From NCBI GenBank assembly GCA_900772835.1, contig CAAGSA010000118.1:1-48893 (forward strand): DNA of 48,893 nucleotides, written 5' to 3'. The DNA is from an uncultured Prevotella sp. GTDB taxonomy: Bacteria > Bacteroidota > Bacteroidia > Bacteroidales > Bacteroidaceae. This document shows positions 9,444 to 17,732 of this stretch, piece by piece; position 1 is the stretch's first letter, and each line of letters starts with the position of its first letter. The position numbers and the translations under genes are program-made. The notes beneath the pieces were generated by a model. That model made no database searches. It saw only the letters and a list, made by a program, of their open reading frames with translations, and was not told where the DNA came from.

Positions 9444-9478
9444 AAAAAAAGAGCTGACCTTATGGTTGGCTCTTTTTT
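9444..9478. terminator. Terminator after nifJ
   Basis: GAGCTGACC (9451-9459) pairs with GGTTGGCTC (9464-9472), with two G-U pairs and loop TTAT. It is flanked by an A-run upstream and a T-run downstream, so it could work in both directions. Confidence 0.85.
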
Positions 9479-9586
9479 ATTGCACTTTTATTTCTAAAAT
9501 GTCGTATAATTTCAATGAAAACAGAGAAAAGAGCGTATCGCCGTAAAACAAATTCATAAAAATTAGTTGGTAAATATTTTTTTGCT

Positions 9587-9594
9587 TAAATTTG
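9587..9594 (+). promoter_or_regulatory. -7 element of the antiporter gene
   Basis: TAAATTTG matches TAnnTTTG and lies 55 nt before the ATG. The -33 region has only a weak TTG-containing match. Confidence 0.45.
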
Positions 9595-9648
9595 CAATGA
9601 AAATTTGAGATTGCGCAATATGCGCTTAATTAGAGTAGTTATAATATC

Positions 9649-11337
9649 ATGGATTGGCTGATAAATCTATTTACGACAACTGACTCTATCGCACACATCG
9701 TATTGTTGTATGCGGTAGTGATTGCCTGTGGAGTGTATTTAGGCAAGATTAAAGTGGGAGGAATCTCGCTTGGAGTAACTTTCGTGCTCTTTGCAGGCAT
9801 TCTTGCCGGGCATGTGGGTTTCACTGCTCCAACCAGTATCCTGTCTTTCGTTCAGGATTTCGGTCTTATACTGTTCGTCTTTATGATTGGATTGCAGGTG
9901 GGACCGGGCTTTTTTGAAAGTTTCAGAAAGGGTGGCGTTACGCTGAACCTTCTTTCTGTGGCTTTGATTGTCTTGAACATCGCTGTGATGTTTGCCTGCT
10001 ATTTCGTATTCTTCGATACGGGCAACCCTCATAATCTGCCGATGATGGTGGGTACGCTCTTTGGTGCCGTAACAAATACACCAGGTCTCGGAGCTGCAAA
10101 CGAGGCTCTTACCACGGTATTCACAAACGGAGATGTGCCGCAGATAGCAAGTGGTTACGCATGCGCTTATCCGCTTGGTGTGCTTGGAATTATCGGTGCA
10201 ACGATTGCGGTGAGATACATTTGCCACATACGTCTCGACAAGGAAGAAGAGCAGCTGCAGCAGGAAGAGGAAAAGAATTCTGCTTTCAAGCCGTGTTTCC
10301 TGCACATAAAGGTTACGAACTCTTATCTTGAAAACCGCACTCTCGCACAGGTTCACGAATTTCTTAACCGTGATTTTGTTTGTACGCGTATATTGCACGA
10401 CGGTCATGTGTCAACCCCAAGAGGAAAGAGTAATCTGCATATAGGCGACTTGCTTTACATCGTTTGTGCGTCAAGCGATGCCGAAGCCATCAGAGCGTTC
10501 CTTGGTCCTGAGGTTGAGGTGGACTGGAAAAAACAGGACGAGCCGATGGTGAGCCGTCGTGTCTTGATAACACGTTCATCCATAAACGGCAAGACGCTCG
10601 GACAGCTGCATTTCTCAAGCGTCTATGGTGTTAACGTTACGAGAATCACACGTCAGGGTATGGACTTGTTTGCCAGCCCGAGCCTTTCGCTCCAGGTGGG
10701 CGACCGCATAATGGTTGTAGGTCCGGAAGATTCTGTTAACCGTGTTGCCTCAGTAATGGGTAACTCCATCAAGCGACTTGATGCTCCTAATATTGCCACA
10801 ATATTTGTCGGCATTACTCTTGGTATCCTGTTCGGTAGTCTGCCTGTCGGCATACACGGCATACCTGTACCTATTAAATTAGGTATAGCAGGAGGTCCGC
10901 TTATTATAGCCATCCTTATAGGTAGGTTCGGATATAAATTCCGTCTCGTCACGTATACTACGACCAGTGCCAATATGATGCTTCGGGAAATAGGACTTGT
11001 TCTGTTCCTTGCCAGTGTAGGCGTCAAGGCAGGAAATGGATTCTGGAATACTGTAGTGCAGGGCGACGGACTGAAATTCGTTTATACCGGTTTCCTGATA
11101 ACTGTCATTCCTATATTGATAATCGGTACGATAGCGCGCTTGAAATACAGGTTCAACTATTTCACCATTATGGGTATGCTTGCAGGAACATGTACCGACC
11201 CTCCAGCATTGGCTTACGCAAACTCGCTGTGCTCAAAGGAGGCACCTGCCGTAGGTTATTCTACGGTTTATCCGTTGAGTATGTTCCTTAGGATATTTAC
11301 CGCGCAGATTATCGTACTGTTCTGTTGTGGTGCATAA
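9649..11337 (+). CDS. AspT/YidE-family antiporter with two TrkA_C domains
   Basis: A 562-aa inner-membrane protein with the AspT/YidE/YbjL layout. The first membrane block (about 1-185) contains GLQVGPGFFESFRKGG. Two soluble TrkA_C/RCK_C-like domains follow (about 205-290 and 295-375; e.g. RTLAQVHEFL and GKTLGQLHFSS). The second membrane block (about 380-562) repeats the first, with GVKAGNGFWNTVVQGDG and GMLAGTCTDPPALAYAN. Family members include the aspartate:alanine exchanger AspT and the succinate exporter SucE1, so an organic-acid substrate is plausible. The substrate is inference. It is followed after 138 nt by the Na+-decarboxylase genes in the same direction, with only a 9-bp hairpin between, so co-transcription is possible. 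Confidence 0.85.
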   Translation: MDWLINLFTTTDSIAHIVLLYAVVIACGVYLGKIKVGGISLGVTFVLFAGILAGHVGFTAPTSILSFVQDFGLILFVFMIGLQVGPGFFESFRKGGVTLNLLSVALIVLNIAVMFACYFVFFDTGNPHNLPMMVGTLFGAVTNTPGLGAANEALTTVFTNGDVPQIASGYACAYPLGVLGIIGATIAVRYICHIRLDKEEEQLQQEEEKNSAFKPCFLHIKVTNSYLENRTLAQVHEFLNRDFVCTRILHDGHVSTPRGKSNLHIGDLLYIVCASSDAEAIRAFLGPEVEVDWKKQDEPMVSRRVLITRSSINGKTLGQLHFSSVYGVNVTRITRQGMDLFASPSLSLQVGDRIMVVGPEDSVNRVASVMGNSIKRLDAPNIATIFVGITLGILFGSLPVGIHGIPVPIKLGIAGGPLIIAILIGRFGYKFRLVTYTTTSANMMLREIGLVLFLASVGVKAGNGFWNTVVQGDGLKFVYTGFLITVIPILIIGTIARLKYRFNYFTIMGMLAGTCTDPPALAYANSLCSKEAPAVGYSTVYPLSMFLRIFTAQIIVLFCCGA

Positions 11338-11351
11338 TGCAGACAAGGATT

Positions 11352-11375
11352 GTGAGCGGCAGGATGGCCGCTCAC
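11352..11375 (+). other. 9-bp GC-rich hairpin between antiporter and decarboxylase genes
   Basis: GTGAGCGGC (11352-11360) pairs perfectly with GCCGCTCAC (11367-11375) around a 6-nt loop. No T-run follows, so it is more likely an mRNA-stabilising or attenuating hairpin than a classic terminator. Confidence 0.5.
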
Positions 11376-11475
11376 TCCTGCGTATATATTAATAGTTGCG
11401 AGAGAGAAATCCTTAAAATAATAGAATAGTCTTTCTGACAAAACGTATAGAAGAAATAACTTATATAATAATAGT

Positions 11476-12423
11476 ATGAAAAAAATCAGTTTAACTTTGT
11501 TTGCTGTATTGTTGTCATCGCTTACTGTGTTCGGTCAAGGTGCCAGAAACATCAAGATCAACGAGGTGATGACAAATAACACAGCAAGTATTGTTGACGA
11601 GTTCGGAGGGCATAAGGCTTGGCTTGAACTTTCCAACATTGCCTACTCGTCTTACAATGTTCGCGGAATGTATGTTACTACAGACCGCAGAGTGCTCGAC
11701 AAATCGCTCAGTGTTCCTGAGCGTATCAAGATGATGTGCATGATTCCTAATGGCGACGACCGCACCATGATGTCGGCGCGCAAGCATCTCATCCTCTATT
11801 TCAATGGCAATCCGGCAGACGGAATGCAGCATCTTGCAGTCAAGTCGGAACCGGGCAAGCCTTTGTGGATTGCTCTCTACGATGGAAACGCCGTTGACCT
11901 CATCGACTCTGTGTCTGTGCCGGCACTCGCTCCGAATCTTTCGTATGCAAGAGTGAAGGACGGATCTGCCGACTGGACTGTAAAGACTGCCGAGCAGGTT
12001 ACTCCTGGCGCAAACAACTTTATCGACAAGGGTGAATCGAAAGTCGCAAAACTGAAGCACGACGACCCGTACGGTATTGGAATTGCCATACTGTCGATGG
12101 GTATCGTATTCTCTTGTCTTGCCCTTCTTTACGTGTTCTTCCGTCTTCTCGGAATCTTTATGGTCCGCAAGCAGAACTCCAAGAAGGTCAAGGATGCTCA
12201 GGCTGCCAGTGCAAATGTTAAGGCTGCTGCAAATGCAGCTGTTGCCGACAAGTCTAAGGCTGCTCCAAAGGCAGCTGTTGGCGACAAGGAGGTTTACATT
12301 GCTGTCATTTCTATGGCTCTGAAGCAGTACCAGGACGATGTACACGACTTTGAAAGCAACATTATTACAATCAAGCCGCACCACACAATGTGGAATGTGC
12401 ATATCGAAGATAACCACATTTAA
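11476..12423 (+). CDS. oadG: Na+-pumping decarboxylase gamma (OadG) subunit fused to a lamin-tail-like domain
   Basis: The 315-aa product begins with a signal peptide (MKKISLTLFAVLLSSLTVFG). Residues about 22-185 resemble a lamin-tail/LTD beta-sandwich, with the hallmarks IKINEVMTNN and HKAWLELSN. After a short linker comes one membrane span (about 200-230, GIGIAILSMGIVFSCLALLY) and the OadG-like cytosolic tail. That tail is Ala/Lys-rich and ends in a segment common to Bacteroidetes OadG proteins (EVYIAVISMALKQYQDD...). Ordinary gamma subunits have about 80-110 aa, so the extracytoplasmic domain is an addition. Gamma subunits hold the alpha and beta subunits of oxaloacetate or methylmalonyl-CoA decarboxylase together. 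Genes for the biotin carrier and beta subunit follow at 87 and 14 nt. Confidence 0.85.
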   Translation: MKKISLTLFAVLLSSLTVFGQGARNIKINEVMTNNTASIVDEFGGHKAWLELSNIAYSSYNVRGMYVTTDRRVLDKSLSVPERIKMMCMIPNGDDRTMMSARKHLILYFNGNPADGMQHLAVKSEPGKPLWIALYDGNAVDLIDSVSVPALAPNLSYARVKDGSADWTVKTAEQVTPGANNFIDKGESKVAKLKHDDPYGIGIAILSMGIVFSCLALLYVFFRLLGIFMVRKQNSKKVKDAQAASANVKAAANAAVADKSKAAPKAAVGDKEVYIAVISMALKQYQDDVHDFESNIITIKPHHTMWNVHIEDNHI

Positions 12424-12510
12424 TAGGCGGCAAACAAACATTGGCTGTTCTTTATGGCAGCCGGTAATCATAACTTTACTACAAACTTATAACGAAATAA
12501 AATTAAAACT

Positions 12511-12963
12511 ATGAATAAGTATCAATATAAAGTACAGGGTGTTGACTATGATGTTGAGATATTGGACGTTGAAGGAAACATCGCTAAGGTGAGTGTCAAT
12601 GGTATCGATTTTGATGTTGAACTCAAGGAGCCAATCAAGGCGTCGTCTATGCCTAAGCGTCCGGCAGTAAAACCGGCTGCTCCTGTTGCCGCTGCTCCTG
12701 CCGCTGCATCACAGCCGGCAGCACAGAAGCCTGCTGCTGCAGCTGGTGCTGGAAGAAAGGTTGGCGCTCCGCTGCCTGGCACCATCACAGAGATTAAGGT
12801 GAAGGTTGGAGATGTTGTCAAGACCGGCGACACTGTCATCGTGCTTGAGGCAATGAAGATGCAGAACAACATCGAGGCAGAGAATGACGGAACCGTGACT
12901 TCTATACTCGTGAATACAGGTGACACAGTAATGGAGGGAGACGCTTTGATAACTATAGGATAA
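12511..12963 (+). CDS. Biotin carboxyl carrier subunit of Na+-decarboxylase
   Basis: The 150-aa biotin carrier has an N-terminal part (1-45), a flexible Ala/Pro-rich linker (about 50-85), and a C-terminal biotinyl domain. The biotin attachment site is EAMKMQNN with Lys116. The carrier shuttles CO2 from the carboxyltransferase (alpha subunit) to the membrane beta subunit, where decarboxylation drives Na+ export. Corresponds to MmdC or the biotin domain of OadA. It lies between gamma and beta genes, 14 nt before the latter, so the three are surely one operon. The linker is strongly Ala/Pro biased, a normal swinging-arm feature. Confidence 0.93.
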   Translation: MNKYQYKVQGVDYDVEILDVEGNIAKVSVNGIDFDVELKEPIKASSMPKRPAVKPAAPVAAAPAAASQPAAQKPAAAAGAGRKVGAPLPGTITEIKVKVGDVVKTGDTVIVLEAMKMQNNIEAENDGTVTSILVNTGDTVMEGDALITIG

Positions 12964-12977
12964 AACATTGATAAACT

Positions 12978-14135
12978 ATGAATTTTATTGATTTTATAAT
13001 AAGCAACTTTAATGAGTTCCTTTCCTATACTGGCTTCGTTAACGCCACTGTGGGCAACCTCATTATGATTGTCGTTGGCTGTTTCTTCATTTGGCTGGCG
13101 ATAAAGAAAGACTTTGAGCCGTTACTCCTTGTTCCTATTGGTCTTGGAATCGTGCTCGGAAATATTCCGTTCCGTGCTGATGCCGGGCTTGAGATAGGAC
13201 TTTACGAGGACAACTCCGTGCTCAACATATTCTATCAGGGTGTGCGCCAGGGATGGTATCCTCCTTTGGTATTCCTCGGAATCGGTGCAATGACGGATTT
13301 CACAGCACTCATCAGCAATCCTAAGCTTATCCTCATCGGTGCTGCAGCACAGTTCGGTATCTTTGGAGCTTATATGATTGCGCTTGCTTTGGGCTTTGAG
13401 CCAAACCAGGCTGCTGGTATTGCCATCATCGGTGGTGCCGACGGTCCTACGGCCATCTTCCTTTCGTCCAAGCTGAGTCCTAACCTTATGGGTGCCATTG
13501 CTGTCTGTGCATATTCATATATGGCTCTTGTTCCGGTTATCCAGCCGCCGTTGATGCGTCTGCTCACCACAAAGAACGAGCGTCTTATCCGTATGAAGCC
13601 GGCACGCCGCGTCAGCCAGACTGAGCGTATCCTTTTCCCGATTATCGGTCTGTTGCTCACCACGTTCATCGTACCCTCAGGTCTGCCGTTGCTCGGTATG
13701 CTCTTCTTCGGAAACCTTCTGAAGGAGTCTGGCAAGACCACACGTCTGGCAAAGACTGCAGGCAGCGCTCTCAATGATGTTATCGTTGTGCTGCTCGGTC
13801 TCACCGTGGGTTGCTCTACACAGGCAAGCGAGTTCCTTACATTGAACACCGTATTCATCTTCCTGCTTGGAGCATTCGCTTTCATCATTGCTTCTTCTAC
13901 AGGTATTTTGTTCGTTAAGTTCATGAACCTCTTCCTGCCTAAGGAGAAGAAGATAAATCCGCTTATCGGTAATGCCGGTGTAAGTGCCGTTCCGATGAGT
14001 GCGCGTATCTCCAACAATCTTGGTCTGGAGTACGATCGCCACAACTTCCTCCTTATGCACGCTATGGGACCGAATGTGGCAGGAGTTATCGGCTCTGCCG
14101 TTGCTGCAGGTACATTGTTGGGATTCTTCTCGTAA
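12978..14135 (+). CDS. oadB: Na+-translocating decarboxylase beta subunit
   Basis: A 385-aa multi-spanning membrane protein of the OadB/MmdB/GcdB family, which decarboxylates carboxybiotin and pumps Na+ outward. Hallmarks are IIGGADGPTAIF (about residues 150-161), the re-entrant and helix segments around GLTVGCSTQASEFL, and the C-terminal GNAGVSAVPMSARISNNLG. Length is normal. In Bacteroidales the partner alpha subunit is usually methylmalonyl-CoA decarboxylase (propionate formation). It is not encoded in this window, so whether this complex acts on methylmalonyl-CoA or oxaloacetate is inference. Followed by a strong terminator. Confidence 0.95.
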   Translation: MNFIDFIISNFNEFLSYTGFVNATVGNLIMIVVGCFFIWLAIKKDFEPLLLVPIGLGIVLGNIPFRADAGLEIGLYEDNSVLNIFYQGVRQGWYPPLVFLGIGAMTDFTALISNPKLILIGAAAQFGIFGAYMIALALGFEPNQAAGIAIIGGADGPTAIFLSSKLSPNLMGAIAVCAYSYMALVPVIQPPLMRLLTTKNERLIRMKPARRVSQTERILFPIIGLLLTTFIVPSGLPLLGMLFFGNLLKESGKTTRLAKTAGSALNDVIVVLLGLTVGCSTQASEFLTLNTVFIFLLGAFAFIIASSTGILFVKFMNLFLPKEKKINPLIGNAGVSAVPMSARISNNLGLEYDRHNFLLMHAMGPNVAGVIGSAVAAGTLLGFFS

Positions 14136-14175
14136 TATATGCTTCAATGCAGATAATAATATAACTAACCATAAT

Positions 14176-14242
14176 ACAGAGAACACAGACTGTTGTGGAT
14201 TGCATTGCCTACAACGGTTCCTGTGTTCTCTGTTTTCTTTTG
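14176..14242 (+). terminator. Strong terminator after the decarboxylase operon
   Basis: ACAGAGAACACAG (14176-14188) pairs perfectly with CTGTGTTCTCTGT (14221-14233). An inner GTTGTGG/CCTACAAC stem is present, and TTTCTTTT follows. Confidence 0.88.
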
Positions 14243-14262
14243 AGGAAAAAACATATATAGAT

Positions 14263-14868
14263 ATGCACGGAATGAAGATGCCCCCGAAGGTTGCCGTTGT
14301 GGATTCGAACACTCTTGCCTCTTTAGGCTTGAAGAATCTGCTTGCCAACATTATGCCTGGAATGCAGATAGATATGTACGGTTCCTACAACGAACTTGCT
14401 GCAAACAGTCCAGATGACTATTTCCATTATTTCGTCACGATGAATATAGTTCTTGCGCATCTGGATTTCTTCGCGCGTAATTGCCGCAAGACAATCGTTA
14501 TGTGCACATCTGCTGACCCCGAATCACATCTCGACAAATTCCATTGCCTTTGCGTCAGTGTGCCGGAACACATACTTATAAAGTCTCTTCTCTCGTTGGA
14601 GCAGACTGCACACCGTGGTGGCAAGGGCTTTCCTCAGGAGCATACGCACACCGCGCCACAGAAAATACTTTCCGACAGAGAAATCGAGGTGCTTGTTCTT
14701 ATAGTGAAAGGCTTTATAAACAAAGAAATTGCCGATAAGCTGAATGTCAGCCTATCGACAATAATTTCCCACCGTCGCAACATAACCGAAAAACTTAACC
14801 GCAAGAGCGTAGGTGCGCTCACGATATACGCTGTGATGCATGGTTATGTCAATGTGGATGACATTTGA
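14263..14868 (+). CDS. LuxR-type DNA-binding regulator with degenerate receiver domain
   Basis: A 201-aa protein with a C-terminal LuxR/FixJ helix-turn-helix (about 136-198: LSDREIEVLVLIVKG, NKEIADKLNVSLSTIISH). The N-terminal about 120 residues resemble a response-regulator receiver (KVAVVDSNTLASLGL). However, the position of the phospho-acceptor Asp after beta-3 (NIVLAHLD) appears to be His66, and the conserved Lys near beta-5 (CVSVPEH) is missing. It is therefore probably not regulated by phosphorylation. The ATG at 14263 is chosen because it follows the decarboxylase terminator and begins the receiver fold; the longer frame from 13999 overlaps oadB. It converges with nrdG (18 nt between stops). 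Target unknown; neither neighbour is proven to be regulated by it. Confidence 0.8.
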   Translation: MHGMKMPPKVAVVDSNTLASLGLKNLLANIMPGMQIDMYGSYNELAANSPDDYFHYFVTMNIVLAHLDFFARNCRKTIVMCTSADPESHLDKFHCLCVSVPEHILIKSLLSLEQTAHRGGKGFPQEHTHTAPQKILSDREIEVLVLIVKGFINKEIADKLNVSLSTIISHRRNITEKLNRKSVGALTIYAVMHGYVNVDDI

Positions 14869-14886
14869 TTGTAAGTCTCCGTTTCC

Positions 14887-15351
14887 TTATTTCCAGAATC
14901 TTGATGTGATGTCGCAGAAGGTTCCGTCTTCTGATTTTTTGTACAGGCGCTGGTTTGTTGTCCTCTCCTTCAGTGCCCCCTTGTCCTTTATATACGCACC
15001 GAGTTTGATATAGTCGAACGCATCCTTGTCTATCCCTGGCGGCACATCCTTTCTGCCGCTGTACCATCCGGTCTTTATTTCCGGGTATGCAGTATGGATA
15101 TGTCGGGCAATGTTCTCCACATCCTTCGGCGACGAGTCGCCCCCCATGATGCATATACAGGTAATGTCATTCCCGTATCTGTCCATGAATCTGTCAACAG
15201 CATCACAGTCGAACACTTCGCCTATGTCTTCCCACAGATAACTGCTGTGGCAGCCAGGACAGCGGCACGGACAGTTCGAAATGTTTATAGAGAGCGTCAC
15301 TTCGTCGGGGATTTCCTGGAATACGATGCCGCAGTTCACGTATTTAAGCAT
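14887..15351 (-). CDS. nrdG: Anaerobic ribonucleotide reductase activating enzyme
   Basis: A 154-aa radical-SAM activase. It cleaves S-adenosylmethionine and abstracts hydrogen from the glycyl-radical loop of NrdD. The radical-SAM CxxxCxxC motif is C27-C31-C34 (NCPCRCPGCH), followed by a Trp (YLWEDIG) as in NrdG proteins. CIMGGDSSPKDVENIA (glycine-rich, SAM-binding) follows. Length is normal. It lies 228 nt downstream of nrdD in the same direction. A Shine-Dalgarno-like AAGGAG stands a few nt before the ATG, unusual among genes in this window. The gap contains a large inverted repeat (15429-15556). Confidence 0.93.
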   Translation of the reverse strand: MLKYVNCGIVFQEIPDEVTLSINISNCPCRCPGCHSSYLWEDIGEVFDCDAVDRFMDRYGNDITCICIMGGDSSPKDVENIARHIHTAYPEIKTGWYSGRKDVPPGIDKDAFDYIKLGAYIKDKGALKERTTNQRLYKKSEDGTFCDITSRFWK

Positions 15352-15428
15352 ATCATTTCTCCTTTTCTTTTTATGCCTGGTTGTTTATGAATCTGTATTA
15401 TGCGATTCCTTTGTAGTTTCCGAAACAC

Positions 15429-15556
15429 AAGTCTCACTGATTTCACGGTTACTCATTCTTGCTTTGCTGTTCCGCATTGCGGCGGATGAATGTGTGAATT
15501 GGAAATAGTTGTGAATAGCTATGCTCGAATTTTCACCTGTGAAACCAATGAGACTT
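15429..15556. repeat. Large imperfect inverted repeat between nrdD and nrdG
   Basis: The 18-nt arms 15429-15446 and 15539-15556 are complementary at 16 of 18 positions and can be extended by GGT/ACC (15447-15449 / 15535-15537) past a one-base bulge. The 92-nt interior has its own short stems: CATTC 15454-15458 with GAATG 15488-15492 enclosing TCCGC/GCGGA, and GTGAA 15494-15498 with TTCAC 15532-15536 enclosing ATAG/CTAT. It looks like a multi-branched RNA within the nrdDG transcript; a small miniature element is the alternative. No T-run follows, so it is not a simple terminator. Confidence 0.6.
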
Positions 15557-15579
15557 ATGTGTATATGGCCAATGCCGGC

Positions 15580-17691
15580 TTATGCTTCAACGCCCATCTT
15601 ATCTTTTCCGGCGTAGAATCTGCGTTTTGCTTCAGCTTGGCGTGGTGCCGAGAAATTGCTTACTCTCTTCAGGTAGCCGATGATTCTCGTCATATAGTCC
15701 ACATTCTTGCTGTGGCAGTGCGGACATTCCTTCAGATACCTCTTGTCGATGTGTCCGCAGTCGTTGCAGATTGTGTTTGGGATATTGAACGTGAAGTAGT
15801 TGCATCCCTCTTTTGCGGCAACGCGCAGCAGCTGGCGGTACTGTGCCTTCGACAGGTGTTCGTCGAGGTTCATGTGCAGGGCAGAGCCGCCGGTGAGGTG
15901 CTCGATGTATGGTGCGCCGTGCAGCTTGAACTTGTCGATCACGTTCAGTGAATCGTCCTCCACCACGTAGAAATAGCTGTTATAGCAGTCGCGCGGCACG
16001 AAATATCCGTCCTCGCGGTCCCATTTGGCGTGCTTCACACCCACGTTTTCGGCAGGGATCATCTCGCAGTTGAACATCACGTCCTTCGACCTGTACTTCT
16101 TGTTGTACGTCTCCACGATACCCAGCACGCCCTGCACGAACGACAGATATTCCGGGTTGTCGTTGATTTCCATACCCATAAATTCGGCAGCTTCTACGAG
16201 TCCGTTCACTCCGATAGTCAGATACTGTCGTCCCATGTTGATATATCCGGCATCAAAGAGCGGCAGCATTCCCTGCTTTTGGAAATCCTTCAGATTCTCG
16301 TTGTATGCGAGCTGCACCTTGTGTGCCAGGTCGATGATTTCGCCCAGATATTCCTTGTAGTCGAGCTTGTTGTTCACGGCATACTGTATGCAGCGGTTCA
16401 GGTTTATCGTCAGCACACTCTTCGAACCGGTCGAAACGCCGCCCGCTCCGAGCGTATAGCTGAATCCGTTGTCCTGAATCTCGTTTCTCAGTCGGCAGCA
16501 CGAACTCAGCGAGTCGGCATTGTCGCTCATGTATGTGAAGAAGGAGTGTCCCTCCGAATACATCTCAGCCGTATAGTCCGCCCATTCTTTGTCGATCATG
16601 TCGCCGTCCTTTGCCAACAAAGCCATTGTCTCCACGGGGAATGTGAGCACGGTCTTGGTCCTTTCCTTGTTGAACCATTTCATGAACCGTTTCTGCAGCC
16701 AGCTTAGTCCGTTCCAGTCGGGACGGCTTCCATCGGGGAAATAGAATTCTCCGAACAGGCTCTCGAAGTATGGCTTGTCGTAGTATGCTATGTTCCAGAA
16801 CACAGCCTGGTAGTTTCTTGCTCCCGTAGGCTGATTAATCGAATACACAATTTGCTCGAAGCAGTCGGTGATAATCTTGTCGATGGTGCGCTGCTTCATT
16901 GAGAGGTCCACCACCTTGTCGGCATTTTTCCAGTAGTCCTTGCCGTATTCCAGTCCGATGAAATAGTTCAGATACATCAGGAACTCCGGTGTTGCGCACG
17001 CGCCGCTCAGCATGCTTGACACCATGAACACCATATTCACGAATCCGCCGCAGAACGACTTCAGGTTGGTGGGTGCCGTGGAGTTTCCGCCGATGGATGT
17101 AGTTCCGCCGATGAGCCATGGATACATGGTTATCGAGGCGCAGTAGTTGGCAAGGCTTGTCTCGTCGTTCTTGTATATGAAGTGGTTCGTGAGCAGCTTG
17201 ATATATCTGTCCGACAGTTCTTTTCCGTACAGTTTCTTTATCCTGTCCGTCAGCAGACGGCGGTTCAGACGGATGAAGCTCGACTTGGGCAGTTCACCGA
17301 TCAGCGTAGCGATGTTCTTGTGTTCCACATTGGCGTTGGCGTCGTATTTCGAGCCGGTTGCGGCGTTTGACGCCTGGCAGTAGTCGGCAAGGAACTTCAG
17401 CTTTTCCATCGTCTCGCGGTCTTCGGTGTGCCTCTGTCTGTATAGCATGAAACTCTTCGATACCTTGTAGTATCCCTCGCGCATGAGAGCCTCCTCCACC
17501 TGGTTCTGTATTTCCTCTACCGTGACGCCCTCATGTATGTCGAGATGGCTGATAATCTTCGATATGCAGCCCAGGTCGGCAGGTTCGCTCACAGAGTCGA
17601 AGGCCTTGATTATGGCACTCATTATCTTGTCCAAACTGAAGCGCTCCTTCGAGCCGTCGCGCTTCGTGATGGTGAAATTCTTGATTTCCAT
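15580..17691 (-). CDS. nrdD: Anaerobic (class III) ribonucleoside-triphosphate reductase
   Basis: A 703-aa glycyl-radical enzyme that reduces ribonucleoside triphosphates to dNTPs without oxygen. The N-terminal about 95 residues form an ATP-cone (TKRDGSKERFSLDKIMSAII), which senses ATP/dATP. The large barrel domain includes NSTAPTNLKSFCGGF and SGACATPEF. Near the C-terminus are four zinc-binding cysteines, C642/C645 and C656/C659 (CNDC ... CPHC), and the glycyl-radical loop RIIGYLKRVSNFS with Gly672. Length fits. GGAG stands shortly before the ATG. The leader from the predicted start site is about 210 nt long and contains repeat copies that could regulate it. Forms an operon with nrdG. Confidence 0.97.
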   Translation of the reverse strand: MEIKNFTITKRDGSKERFSLDKIMSAIIKAFDSVSEPADLGCISKIISHLDIHEGVTVEEIQNQVEEALMREGYYKVSKSFMLYRQRHTEDRETMEKLKFLADYCQASNAATGSKYDANANVEHKNIATLIGELPKSSFIRLNRRLLTDRIKKLYGKELSDRYIKLLTNHFIYKNDETSLANYCASITMYPWLIGGTTSIGGNSTAPTNLKSFCGGFVNMVFMVSSMLSGACATPEFLMYLNYFIGLEYGKDYWKNADKVVDLSMKQRTIDKIITDCFEQIVYSINQPTGARNYQAVFWNIAYYDKPYFESLFGEFYFPDGSRPDWNGLSWLQKRFMKWFNKERTKTVLTFPVETMALLAKDGDMIDKEWADYTAEMYSEGHSFFTYMSDNADSLSSCCRLRNEIQDNGFSYTLGAGGVSTGSKSVLTINLNRCIQYAVNNKLDYKEYLGEIIDLAHKVQLAYNENLKDFQKQGMLPLFDAGYINMGRQYLTIGVNGLVEAAEFMGMEINDNPEYLSFVQGVLGIVETYNKKYRSKDVMFNCEMIPAENVGVKHAKWDREDGYFVPRDCYNSYFYVVEDDSLNVIDKFKLHGAPYIEHLTGGSALHMNLDEHLSKAQYRQLLRVAAKEGCNYFTFNIPNTICNDCGHIDKRYLKECPHCHSKNVDYMTRIIGYLKRVSNFSAPRQAEAKRRFYAGKDKMGVEA

Positions 17692-17732
17692 TATTTTCTC
17701 CGTATTATGTATTAAATTTTATTTTTCTTGTT

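Noticed and set aside
13999..14868. Longer version of the LuxR-type regulator starting inside oadB
   Set aside because: It would span the strong terminator at 14176-14242. The receiver-like fold begins at the ATG at 14263.
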